From Yersinia mollaretii ATCC 43969 (GTDB lineage Bacteria; Pseudomonadota; Gammaproteobacteria; Enterobacterales; Enterobacteriaceae): a DNA stretch of 64,000 nucleotides. The translations under genes were made by a program, and so were the position numbers. The stretch is taken from contig NZ_CP054043.1 in NCBI RefSeq assembly GCF_013282725.1, positions 4,340,001 through 4,404,000 on the forward strand, written 5' to 3'. Of the stretch, positions 54,949-63,517 are shown one piece after another (position 1 is the stretch's first letter; each line of letters begins with the position of its first letter). The notes beneath the pieces are model-generated. The model had not been told where the DNA came from, made no database searches, and saw only the letters and a list, made by a program, of their open reading frames with translations.

Positions 54949-54990
54949 GCAGAGACTGTATCGGTAAGAAGAAACGCTATCGATAAAAAT
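54936..54990. repeat. ~19-bp tandem repeat at the yegD stop
   Basis: CACTGTATCGGTAAGCAGA, GACTGTATCGGTAAGAAGA and AACGCTATCGATAAAAATA follow one another; the first contains the yegD stop TAA. Confidence 0.75.
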
Positions 54991-55022
54991 AGGTTACGCG
55001 GGGGGAACCTCCGCGTGATAAT

Positions 55023-55098
55023 TAAAACGGGCATCATGCCCGTTTTTCTTGCCCATTATCTTCACTCGGCAACTTAAATTCTCTTTTGCGCATCAAAA
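55023..55098 (+). repeat. Direct repeat flanking the fimbrial island, left copy
   Basis: TAAAACGGGC-TC-T-CCCGTTTT, CTTGCC and TCTTCACTCGGCA-CT-AAAT are shared in order with 61487-61561 (about 80% by eye over 75 bp). This copy includes the yegD terminator. The two copies are about 6.46 kb apart and bracket the fimbrial and TA genes. Confidence 0.75.
55024..55048 (+). terminator. Terminator of yegD
   Basis: AAAACGGGCA-TCA-TGCCCGTTTT is a perfect 10-bp stem running into more T. A second hairpin (ACGCGG/CCGCGT, about 54995-55016) precedes it. Confidence 0.92.
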
Positions 55099-55456
55099 AA
55101 AACAATGCAATAAAAACAAAACCACAAGCAGAGAGCGCTCGATTTTTAATCTCTATTTAATTCCTATTCCCCCCTATTCCACACCATTCCAATAACAATA
55201 AGGCCAACCCCCGCCCCTGATTATCGACTTTAAGGCCGCTTTCTTATTGATTAAGAGATCACGCCACCTTAGTCAATATCTAGCGCGCCTTATTCGGCAT
55301 TAATTCCGAAATTGTCATGTTACATTATCAATTCAGGTCACTATATTAGCTCCCAAGATGAAACGGCAACAAACTCCTTTCATTTCACTCTCGGCTTATA
55401 TAAGCCACACAACTTAACGATAAATAACCACGAATATTTCGGGTTGGAGCTTTATT
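55099..55456 (+). promoter_or_regulatory. AT-rich leader of the fimbrial operon
   Basis: No gene is seen. It contains the inverted repeat TTCGG-CATTAATT-CCGAA (about 55293-55310) and a perfect 14-bp palindrome GGCTTATATAAGCC (55393-55406), 50 bp before the major subunit start. The palindrome overlaps a possible -10 (TATAAG) and is a candidate operator. No invertible-element signature (distant inverted repeats with a recombinase) is visible. Confidence 0.5.
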
Positions 55457-55990
55457 ATGAATATCAATATGAAAAAGAAACTGATTGTGACCTCTTTACT
55501 GACAGCTTCTGTATTTGCATCAGCTGCCAATGCAGCGAATGGTTCAATTAATGTTATAGGTAAGATTGTAGCAAGCCCATGCGAGATAGATACAACAAAA
55601 ACAACTGCCACGGTAGATCTTGGAAACATTAATTTGAACAAAAAAGATACTATCCCAGCCGAAAAAGACATTACTATCAGTCTTAAAAACTGCCCTTTCA
55701 CGAGCAAAACTGCCACAGTAAAATTTAACGGTACAGCAGATGGTGAGAATTTCAAATTGGAGGGTGGCGCTAAAGGTTATGCATTACAACTGATTGATAC
55801 TGATGGCACTACACCAATCAAATTTGATAAAAATGCCCTAGCCCTAAATATGACTGGCCAACCGGCTCATGACCTAAAGTATAAGGTTAAATTCCTCAAA
55901 ACCGGTACTAAAGTTACTGATTTCGAAGCTGCATCCAAGTCAACGGGTGAAGTAACTGCAACGGTAAATTACGAAGTAACTTTTAACTAA
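55457..55990 (+). CDS. Major fimbrial subunit (chaperone-usher type)
   Basis: The 177-aa precursor has a signal peptide (MNINMKKKLIVTSLLTASVFASAANA) and a pilin fold with the usual cysteine pair (SPCEID and LKNCPFT), an N-terminal donor-strand segment (GSINVIGKI) and a C-terminal penultimate-aromatic motif (VNYEVTFN). It resembles FimA/K88-like secreted pilins. GGAG lies eight bases upstream. It is AT-rich next to its neighbours. It is first in the four-gene operon. Confidence 0.9.
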   Translation: MNINMKKKLIVTSLLTASVFASAANAANGSINVIGKIVASPCEIDTTKTTATVDLGNINLNKKDTIPAEKDITISLKNCPFTSKTATVKFNGTADGENFKLEGGAKGYALQLIDTDGTTPIKFDKNALALNMTGQPAHDLKYKVKFLKTGTKVTDFEAASKSTGEVTATVNYEVTFN

Positions 55991-56014
55991 CATCTCCACA
56001 CCATAATTAAGTTA

Positions 56015-56031
56015 GCCGCCCCCCCGGCGGC
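56015..56031 (+). terminator. GC-rich hairpin between pilin and chaperone genes
   Basis: GCCGCC-CCCCC-GGCGGC followed by ACCTTTATT, 25 bp past the pilin stop. Such hairpins often act as leaky terminators or stabilise the pilin mRNA, giving more pilin than usher. Confidence 0.6.
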
Positions 56032-56149
56032 ACCTTTATTAACGGTGTATTAGTTTTGTCTTTACCGCCCCGATATTTTATTTTCCGGGGCAGTTATTTT
56101 TATTCTTTATTTCTGCCGCTAAGGCAATACATTAATCTAATCAGAGAGA

Positions 56150-56836
56150 ATGACCATGCCGTGGTTAAAATCGTTACTCTTTATCGCCTGCTTAACCGGC
56201 GTGATACATTCAGCTCAGGCCGGGGTATTAGTCGGCGGCACGCGCGTTATTTATGATGGGGCGAAAAAAGAAGCCACCCTGTCGGTGACTAATCAGGATA
56301 AAAGCACTCCTTATTTAATTCAAAGCTGGGTCGATAATATCGAGGCCACCAATAATAACAAAGCGCCCTTTATCATCACCCCGCCCCTATTCCGCTTAGA
56401 TGCCGGGCAAGAGAGTAACCTGCGCATTCTGTTGGCTGGCGGGAGTTTGCCGCAAGACCGCGAATCCGCCTATTGGCTGAATGTCAAAACTATTCCTTCG
56501 AGCAAAAAAAGCGACGGCAACCAGCTATTTATCTCGATTAAAAACCGCATCAAATTGTTTTACCGCCCAGCAGGTCTGGTGGGCCAAGCAGCCGATGCCT
56601 ATAAAGCGCTGAGCTTCTCTCGTCAGGGTCAGCAACTGAAAATCAGCAACCCCACCCCCTACTACGTCTCTTTCCATACCCTGAAAGTGGGTGCCAGTGA
56701 GATCAAAGGCCCGCTGATGATTGCCCCCAAAGGCACGCTGACCGCAGACCTACCCGCCAACGCCTCTGGCACGGTGAGCTGGCAGGCGATTACTGATTTT
56801 GGCGGCACCTCTGACTCCGCCACTGCCACCTTATAA
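56150..56836 (+). CDS. Periplasmic fimbrial chaperone (PapD/FimC family)
   Basis: The 228-aa precursor has a signal peptide ending at AQA, then GVLVGGTRVIYDGAKKEATLSVTNQD with the conserved Arg of the subunit-binding cleft. A strongly conserved YWLNVKTIP and NRIKLFYRPAGL (second binding Lys) follow. It caps pilin subunits by donor-strand complementation in the periplasm. It precedes the usher by 12 bp. Confidence 0.94.
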   Translation: MTMPWLKSLLFIACLTGVIHSAQAGVLVGGTRVIYDGAKKEATLSVTNQDKSTPYLIQSWVDNIEATNNNKAPFIITPPLFRLDAGQESNLRILLAGGSLPQDRESAYWLNVKTIPSSKKSDGNQLFISIKNRIKLFYRPAGLVGQAADAYKALSFSRQGQQLKISNPTPYYVSFHTLKVGASEIKGPLMIAPKGTLTADLPANASGTVSWQAITDFGGTSDSATATL

Positions 56837-56848
56837 CGGGTAACCACC

Positions 56849-59377
56849 ATGACGCAGCTTCATTTGGCTTTACCGCCCGCCACACGGGCTTTAAGGCTGG
56901 CGATTCAGTTAGCGCTGGGGTTAACCGCCCTCTCTTCGCCCACTTGGGCCGAGGATTACTTCAATCCCGGCTCGCTAGAGATTAAAGATGCTAGCTATGC
57001 CGCAATTGATTTAACTATTTTTTCCCAATCGGGCGCGCAATTGCCCGGCAGCTACCGGGTGGATATCTATCTTAACGGCCAGCAGATTGAGACGCGGGAC
57101 GTCAATTTTATTCAGGATAATGGCCAGTTACTGGCCGAAATCACCCCGCAGCAGTTGGCTGACTTGGGGGTGAAAGTAGCCGCCTTCCCCGCGCTGCAAC
57201 AGCAGCCCGCGGATCTGCCAGTAACCCAACTCGGCCAATTTATCCCCGCCGCCAGCAGCCAGTTTGATTTTAACAAACAGCGACTGGATCTGAGTATTCC
57301 ACAGGCGGCGCTAAATAGTCAGGCCCGTGGCTATATTGACCCCAAACAGTGGGATCAAGGCATTCCCGCGCTGATGCTCAACTACAATCTGAGTGGAGCC
57401 AATAGTAAGCAAAATAGCCAGTCGAGCAGCAGCCACTTCCTCAACCTGCGCAGCGGGTTGAACTGGGGGCCGTGGCGCTTACGCAACAACTCCACCTATA
57501 GCCAGAGCAGCAATGGCCAGCGCCAATGGAACATGCTGACCAATACGTTGCAGCGGGATATTCACGCCATCAAGGGTCAGCTCACACTGGGAGACAGCTA
57601 TACCCCCGGTGATATCCTGACCGGCGTGCCTTTCCGTGGGGTGCAGTTGGCCTCTGATGACAGTATGTTGCCCGACAGCCTGCGCGGCTTTGCGCCCGTG
57701 GTGCGCGGCATTGCGGAGAGTAATGCTCAGGTCACCATTCGCCAGAACAGTAATGTGATTTACCAAACCTATGTGCCGCCGGGGGCGTTCGTCATTGACG
57801 ACCTCTTCCCCACCTCCTCCAGTGGCGATCTGGAGGTGACCATCAAAGAGGCCGATGGTCGCGAGCGCAGCTTTAAGCAGGCGTTTTCTGCCGCGCCTAT
57901 TATGCAGCGCGAGGGCAGCTTGAAATATGCCTTGAGCGCCGGTCAATATCGGGGCTATGGCAACGGCAGCCCAACGCCGCACTTTGCCCAAACTTCGCTA
58001 GCCTACGGGATGCCCTACGGCTTTACCCTGTATAACGGCTTATTGATTTCCGCCGATTATCAAGCGGGCGCACTGGGGGTCGGCATCGGCTTAGGCAGCT
58101 TGGGGTCAGTGTCGGCGGATGTGACACAGGCCAAGACCCGCTTTGCGGACGATAGCAGCCGTCAGGGGCAATCTTACCGCCTGCAATATGCCAAAAGCAT
58201 CACCGCCACCGGCACTAACTTCTCGCTCGGCAGCCACCGCTACTCCACCGAGGGCTTTTACGACTTCAGCGAAGCCAATCAGTTAACGGGCGTGGGCAGC
58301 ATTAACTCGCTGGGGCGCAACAATAACAAGCGCAGCCGCACCCAAGTGCATATCAGCCAGTCGCTGAGTGATTTTGGCAGCCTTTACCTGTCGGCCTATC
58401 AGCAGGATTACTGGCAGCGCAAGGGCTACGAGCGCAGTGCCACTCTGGGCTACAACGTCAATATTCACGGCATCAATTATGGCCTGAACTACAGCTACAG
58501 CCAGACCCCCGGCCAGTTGCAAAATGATCAGCGGGTCAGCTTGAGTCTGAATATCCCGCTGAGCCAATGGCTGCCCAATAGCTGGGCCAGCTACAGTGTG
58601 AACAGCAATAAAGGCGGGGCAACCAGCCAGCAACTGGGCCTCAGTGGCAGTGCGCTGGAAGAGAATAATCTGAGCTACAACCTGCAACAGAGCCGCACCA
58701 CGCGCGGCGGCGGCAACAGCGGCAGCCTGAACAGCAGCTATAGCGGGGCTTACGGCCAGTTGAGTGCCGGTTACAGCTATGGCTCTCACAGCCGCCAGTT
58801 AAACTATGGCCTGAGCGGCGGTGTGCTGGCTCACCCTTATGGCGTCACTTTGTCCCAATCCCAGAGCGACACCCTAGTGTTGGTGCGCGCCCCCGGAGCC
58901 AGCGGTGTTGGCGTCGGCAGTGGTCGCGGGGTGAAAACCGACTGGCGCGGCTATGCGGTGGTGCCTTATGCCACCAGCTATCGTCAGAACACGGTGGCGC
59001 TGGATACCCAGAGCATGGGGGAGAGTATTGATATGGATATCACCAGCCAAAATGTGGTGCCGACCCGCGGCGCAGTAGTGCTGGCGAACTTCAAACCGCG
59101 TCTCGGTAGTCGCGTGCTGATCAACCTCAGTTATCAGGGCCAGCCAGTGCCTTTCGGCGCGATGGCCAGCTTACAAGATGATGAGGCCGAGAGCGCCAAT
59201 AGCAGCATCGTCGGTGATGGCGGTCAGGTCTATCTCAGCGGCGTGCCGGATAAAGGTCAGTTGCAGGTGCAGTGGGGTAATCAAGTCAAGCAGCAGTGTC
59301 AGGTGAAATTTACCCTACCTGCGGCAGAGCCTGATGCCCATTCGACGGTGCGGATGCTGGATGCAGTGTGCCGGTAA
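56849..59377 (+). CDS. Outer-membrane fimbrial usher (FimD/PapC family)
   Basis: The 842-aa precursor has a signal peptide ending near PTWA, a periplasmic N-terminal domain (about 35-155), a 24-strand beta-barrel with plug (including VRGIAESNAQVTIRQNSNVIYQTYVPPGAFVIDDL), and C-terminal domains ending in a Cys pair (QQCQVKF, DAVCR). It assembles and exports the pilus. The gene is intact and GC-rich compared with the pilin. Confidence 0.95.
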   Translation: MTQLHLALPPATRALRLAIQLALGLTALSSPTWAEDYFNPGSLEIKDASYAAIDLTIFSQSGAQLPGSYRVDIYLNGQQIETRDVNFIQDNGQLLAEITPQQLADLGVKVAAFPALQQQPADLPVTQLGQFIPAASSQFDFNKQRLDLSIPQAALNSQARGYIDPKQWDQGIPALMLNYNLSGANSKQNSQSSSSHFLNLRSGLNWGPWRLRNNSTYSQSSNGQRQWNMLTNTLQRDIHAIKGQLTLGDSYTPGDILTGVPFRGVQLASDDSMLPDSLRGFAPVVRGIAESNAQVTIRQNSNVIYQTYVPPGAFVIDDLFPTSSSGDLEVTIKEADGRERSFKQAFSAAPIMQREGSLKYALSAGQYRGYGNGSPTPHFAQTSLAYGMPYGFTLYNGLLISADYQAGALGVGIGLGSLGSVSADVTQAKTRFADDSSRQGQSYRLQYAKSITATGTNFSLGSHRYSTEGFYDFSEANQLTGVGSINSLGRNNNKRSRTQVHISQSLSDFGSLYLSAYQQDYWQRKGYERSATLGYNVNIHGINYGLNYSYSQTPGQLQNDQRVSLSLNIPLSQWLPNSWASYSVNSNKGGATSQQLGLSGSALEENNLSYNLQQSRTTRGGGNSGSLNSSYSGAYGQLSAGYSYGSHSRQLNYGLSGGVLAHPYGVTLSQSQSDTLVLVRAPGASGVGVGSGRGVKTDWRGYAVVPYATSYRQNTVALDTQSMGESIDMDITSQNVVPTRGAVVLANFKPRLGSRVLINLSYQGQPVPFGAMASLQDDEAESANSSIVGDGGQVYLSGVPDKGQLQVQWGNQVKQQCQVKFTLPAAEPDAHSTVRMLDAVCR

Positions 59378-59445
59378 ATCAATTTTGGGTCGCGGGTTAA
59401 TAGATTATTGGCCCGTTGCTAAATTAAATAATTATGTAGGTCATT

Positions 59446-60464
59446 ATGTTTCATGTTAAATCGATAAAAGCCAAAGGGTTCACTCGCCTTAGCCAATTAA
59501 TATTAATCTGTGGTGGTTTGGTGTTATTGGCTCCGGCTACTGCCATTGCTCAACTTGACTGTAAATTAACTTCAACCTCACCTACTTTTTCTAATTTCAA
59601 GGTTGACCGTAACACGCCATCATCTGCATCACTCCATACAGAAACCCATGAGGTGTCTTTTTTTGTTCTGGTGATAATTATTACGGTGGGAATTATTTCT
59701 CTTTTAAGATAAATAGCCCTAACGCCACAGAACATACATATACTTTCCCAACAAATCTAAAAGGAATCGGAGTAAAATACACTTTTGACGTCATAAAAAA
59801 TTGCAGTCCAGGTTACTTTAACGGTATTTACAGAGGTATGCAGTGTAAAAATAGTAATACGGGAACAGACAATATATATAATTTTAAGTATCATGTGAGT
59901 TTTATTAAAACAGCTGATAATCATGAGGTTGGTGAAATTAATAATTACCCTAAGATTACATTTGTGTATAGCACTACTAACGGCGCGGATCCAGAACGTT
60001 CCATAGATAATGTTATAACTCCAAATAATAACATTCAGGTTTCCAGATATGGCTGCACTCTCGACACCCCAAATCTTAATTTTAATTTAGGGAAGCAGCA
60101 GCAAAAAGATTTTACGGGTATAGGGCCAATAGGCAGCGGGCCAACACAACAAATTGCCTTAACCTGCGATCCCAATACCAAATATTCTCTTAAAGTTGAT
60201 GGTGATGCTGAACCTAACCATCCTGGGGTGCTTAAATTAACCCCAGAATCAGGTGCCGCCACTGGGGTGGGGGTGCAATTACTGACTGGTGTTAATAAAG
60301 ATCCGGTGGAGTTTGGCAAAGCCAAAGAGATGGGCCACACCGCTGCCAGTGGCACTGATATAAAGGAAAATATTGATATCACTGCCCGCTATTATCAGAC
60401 GGCCCCCACGATCACTCCCGGTAGTGCTAATGCCAGTGCGACATATACGATGACTTATCAATAG
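59446..60464 (+). pseudogene. Fimbrial tip adhesin, interrupted by a -1 frameshift in a T7 tract
   Basis: The first frame (59446-59712) encodes a signal peptide (ends near TAIAQ) and the start of a lectin-like domain, then runs into unrelated hydrophobic residues and a stop. The second frame (usable ATG 59838, ends 60464) encodes the rest, with a C-terminal pilin domain (GCTLDTPNLNFNLG ... SATYTMTYQ). Adding one T to 59658-59664 (T7 to T8) joins them: SFFCSGDNYYGGNYFSFK reads through and gives one 339-aa adhesin with no other change. It may be phase-variable, broken, or a sequencing error. Confidence 0.85.
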
Positions 60465-60633
60465 CAGCAGGGGGGATTACGAATTGAGTTGGGAGTGAGT
60501 GAGGTTCACTCCCCTATTGATTGATCGGGGCTGTTATTTCTGCCCCGAGACCGCCAATACCCGTGCGGGCAGCAACCTTGCCGCAACCACGGCCGGATAT
60601 CCCACGGGGAGGGACATTGAATACTCAAGAATA

Positions 60634-60900
60634 TTAAAACAAATCGGAGTGACTCCCCACACGATACAGTTTAATTTCGCTATCGTTACGTTGATAAATT
60701 AATAATAAATCTGGCATACCATGACATTCAAGATAGCCAATATAGTTGCCTATCAATGGATGTTCTTTATATTTTTTGGGTAGCGCTTTGCCTGTTTGTA
60801 ACAGTGAAATAGTGGTTAAAATAGCTTTTTGCGCTTTTTTATTATTGGTATATCGCTTTGCATCTTTCTTAAAACGGCTCTGATAGACAATCGTCAGCAT
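60634..60900 (-). CDS. yafQ: YafQ/RelE-family mRNA interferase toxin
   Basis: The 88-aa protein starts MLTIVYQSRFKKDAKRY. It has the YafQ pattern: KYKEHPLIGNYIGY, ECHGMPD and a final GSHSDLF. The catalytic histidines, Asp and C-terminal Phe are present, but the Trp that follows the Asp in E. coli YafQ is Leu here. Ribosome-dependent mRNA cleavage is expected. ATG 60900 is two bases past the antitoxin stop; the TTG at 60909 is rejected. Confidence 0.9.
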   Translation of the reverse strand: MLTIVYQSRFKKDAKRYTNNKKAQKAILTTISLLQTGKALPKKYKEHPLIGNYIGYLECHGMPDLLLIYQRNDSEIKLYRVGSHSDLF

Positions 60901-60902
60901 TA

Positions 60903-61160
60903 TTACCAACCAAGATCACGTTTCAGCGCATCAACCGTGTCAACACGGTAGACTTCCACCCCATTTTCTAAATCACGAATAGCCTGCAAGGTTTCCTGAT
61001 TGGGTTGAAGTAAATCTATGGGGAGTTCTGCGTTAACCGCAAGGCGATTGATCACCATTCGGATCACCGTGGATAAATCAAGGCCAAGTGCTTTGGCATT
61101 AGCCATTGCAGCAGCTTTAGATGCGGGTGAAACTCTAGCGCGAACAACAGTGTCAGTCAT
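60903..61160 (-). CDS. dinJ: DinJ/RelB-family antitoxin
   Basis: The 85-aa protein has a ribbon-helix-helix N-terminus (TVVRARVSPASKAAAMANAKALGLDLSTVIRMVINRLA) as in RelB/DinJ, and a C-terminal toxin-binding tail (VYRVDTVDALKRDLGW). ATG 61160 has GGAGG six bases upstream; the ATG at 61172 overlaps that Shine-Dalgarno and is rejected. It forms an operon with yafQ and should repress it. It lies in the repeat-flanked island. Confidence 0.9.
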   Translation of the reverse strand: MTDTVVRARVSPASKAAAMANAKALGLDLSTVIRMVINRLAVNAELPIDLLQPNQETLQAIRDLENGVEVYRVDTVDALKRDLGW

Positions 61161-61228
61161 AGTTACCTCCATTAAGTTATCCTAATTGTAGCTACAATGT
61201 AGCTATAGATCAACTCTCCCTGAGGTAG

Positions 61229-61920
61229 TTTCACGGTTCGGATCAGGTTTCGGTTGATATTCGGTTCAAGTGTTCGGTTCAGGTGTTTGGTTCAAGCGGT
61301 CGGTTCGGTTGACATAAGATCGGTGCTTACTTAGCCTCCGATGCCCCAACCGCCAATGGGGTTACAAGCGCGTAACCCCCTTGGAACCCCTGCGCTAGCG
61401 CACGTATCGCTTGCCCACTTCGTGGGTTCCCTCCCTCATCGTTTCGGCTGACGGACGGCTTTATTCGCATCCCTGCTCATGACGCCTAAAACGGGCGTCC
61501 TACCCGTTTTCCTTGCCTTCTCTCTTCACTCGGCAGCTCAAATGTGCTTTTAACGTCAAAATCTAAAAACAAGGTTTGAATTGGCTTTTGATGTTTAGCG
61601 CAATTAGGAATATTGCCGACAAAGGTTGCAGGCCGAATGAGCCGCATGGACGCGGCGAAAGGGGCTGTCGAGCTGGGAGCGAGTCAGCTCCGGTTCGATC
61701 AGCCGGCAAGCTGCCGGAGGGAATGGCGTAGCCACAATATTTCGCGCAAAGCGCGGGATTCCACAAGGGGGCCGCTGCCCCCTTTGGCGGTTGGGGCATC
61801 GGAGTCAAAGTGAGCACCAATCTCATATCAACCGAAACCCGCTCCGATCTATCTCGAAGGCCAAGTGAGCGGCGATCTCATGTCAACCGAACCGGATCAC
61901 CGAACCGAAGATTTTGAATC
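61229..61920. repeat. ~690-bp non-coding element bounded by long inverted repeats
   Basis: The left arm (about 61296-61362) and right arm (about 61779-61842) share CTCCGATGCCCCAACCGCCA, preceded by GGT-CGGTTGA-AT-AGAT-GGTGCT. A second, outer right arm (about 61862-61910, TCATGTCAACCGAACCG) also matches the left. Degenerate CGGTTC units (61235-61315) sit at the left edge. No open frame inside looks real, and no transposase was found. The whole stretch 61161-61996 has no gene. Confidence 0.65.
61487..61561 (+). repeat. Direct repeat flanking the fimbrial island, right copy
   Basis: TAAAACGGGCGTCCTACCCG-TTTTCCTTGCC ... TCTTCACTCGGCAGCTCAAA matches the yegD terminator region (55023-55098). It includes a decayed form of the terminator hairpin (ACGGGCG/TACCCGT). 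Confidence 0.75.
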
Positions 61921-61996
61921 GTCAACACTCCCTGACACTCTTTTCATATTTCCTCCATTTTTATCCGTTAAATCCCCGCTAAACTAGTAACATATC

Positions 61997-62123
61997 CATA
62001 CCCTTCATATTTCAAGTTGCAGGTGTGTTGGCGACACTCAAAAACCCGAATCACTGACTTGAGTCAGCTCAGCGGGATTTTCTCGCTTGCCGTCTTCCTG
62101 CATCTCGAAATCTATTGGGTATA
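61997..62123. repeat. Complete 127-bp ERIC (inverted) upstream of mdtA
   Basis: CATACCCTTCATATTTCAAG ... CTCGAAATCTATTGGGTATA, exactly 127 bp, opposite in orientation to most other copies here. The core is AATCACTGACTTGAGTCAGCTCAGCGGGATT. It ends 62 bp before the mdtA ATG. Confidence 0.92.
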
Positions 62124-62185
62124 AATTTTAATTGATTGCACCTGTGTGCAGATAACCAGAACACCAAAAGGAATTCTCCGCCATC

Positions 62186-63517
62186 ATGAAAGCTCAATCT
62201 AAACGCACCTCCCGGTTATTGATATTATTGGGAATAGCGGTGGCGATTATTGTTGCTCTATTTGTCTGGCGTCACTTCAGTGCCACCCCTGAAAGTAGCG
62301 CCGCAGGGGCGCAACCCACCGCCACCAGCGGGAGTAGCTCTGCCCGCTCCGGCGGTCGTCGAAATGCGACCATGCCCCCGGTGCAAGCCGCCACGGCCAC
62401 CGAGCAAGCGGTGCCGCGCTATCTCACCGGGTTAGGCACGGTGGTGGCTGCCAATACCGTGACCGTGACCAGCCGTGTCGACGGTGAGTTAATGGCGATT
62501 CACTTCACCGAAGGCCAGCAAGTCAAGGCGGGTGAGCTACTCGCAGAGATCGATCCGCGCCCTTACCAAGTGCAACTGACCCAAGCACAGGGCCAATTAG
62601 CCAAAGATAAGGCCACACTCGACAATGCCCGCCGTGATCTCGCCCGCTATCAGAAACTGGTCAAAACTGGGGTAATTTCGCAGCAAGAGCTGGATACCCA
62701 AGCTTCATTAGTGCGCCAGAGTGAAGGCAGTGTGAAAGCCGATCAAGGCGCTATCGACAGCGCTGAACTGCAACTGACCTACAGCCGCATTACCGCGCCC
62801 ATCTCCGGAAAAGTGGGGCTGAAACAGGTGGATGTCGGCAATTACATCACCAGCGGCACCGCCACGCCGATTGTGGTGATCACCCAAACACATCCGGTGG
62901 ATGTGCTCTTTACCCTGCCGGAAAGTGATATTCCCGCCATCATGCAAGCGCAGAAAACGGCGGCCAAAAACAGCACCACAGTGCCGGTTGAGGCGTGGGA
63001 TCGCACCAATAAGCAGCTATTGGCGCAGGGCTATCTGCTGAGCATTGATAACCAGATTGATACCACCACTGGGACCATCAAGCTGAAAGCGCGCTTCGCC
63101 AACGAAGATGACGTGCTGTTCCCCAACCAGTTTGTCAATGCTCGCATCAAGGTCGATCTGCTGCAAAATGCGGTGGTGGTCCCGACCGCTGCCGTGCAGA
63201 TGGGCAATGAAGGTAGCTTTGTCTGGACACTCAATGACGAGAATAAGGTCAGCAAGCATCTGGTCACCACCGGGATTCAGGACAGCAAACAGGTGGTGAT
63301 CAGCACGGGCCTGAATGCGGGTCAGCGCGTGGTGACTGATGGCATTGACCGCCTGACGGAGGGCTTGCAGGTGGAGGTGGTGACACCGCGATCCGCCGTC
63401 ACCGAGAAAGCCGATGCCGAAGCCGCGCCTGCCGCAGAACAAAAAGGCACGCGCACTGGCAGAAAATCGGCCTCTGATGGGCAGGCGAGTAAAACCACTA
63501 CGGCGGAGAGATCCTGA
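62186..63517 (+). CDS. mdtA: Membrane-fusion protein MdtA of the MdtABC efflux pump
   Basis: The 443-aa periplasmic adaptor has an N-terminal membrane anchor ([18 protein letters not shown]), a biotinyl/lipoyl half-motif ([37 protein letters not shown]), a coiled-coil hairpin (about 125-190) and the beta-barrel part. It links MdtBC to TolC. AAGGA precedes ATG 62186. The stop overlaps the mdtB start. BaeR control is known in E. coli; I see no clear box here. Confidence 0.96.
   Translation: MKAQSKRTSRLLILLGIAVAIIVALFVWRHFSATPESSAAGAQPTATSGSSSARSGGRRNATMPPVQAATATEQAVPRYLTGLGTVVAANTVTVTSRVDGELMAIHFTEGQQVKAGELLAEIDPRPYQVQLTQAQGQLAKDKATLDNARRDLARYQKLVKTGVISQQELDTQASLVRQSEGSVKADQGAIDSAELQLTYSRITAPISGKVGLKQVDVGNYITSGTATPIVVITQTHPVDVLFTLPESDIPAIMQAQKTAAKNSTTVPVEAWDRTNKQLLAQGYLLSIDNQIDTTTGTIKLKARFANEDDVLFPNQFVNARIKVDLLQNAVVVPTAAVQMGNEGSFVWTLNDENKVSKHLVTTGIQDSKQVVISTGLNAGQRVVTDGIDRLTEGLQVEVVTPRSAVTEKADAEAAPAAEQKGTRTGRKSASDGQASKTTTAERS

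Noticed and set aside
55312..55551. 79-codon frame overlapping the fimbrial promoter and pilin start
   Set aside because: It covers the promoter palindrome and the pilin signal peptide in another frame.
59838..60464. Independent small fimbrial gene starting at ATG 59838
   Set aside because: It has no ribosome-binding site or signal peptide, and the coding sequence extends upstream in the same frame to the T-tract, so it is the 3' part of the adhesin gene.
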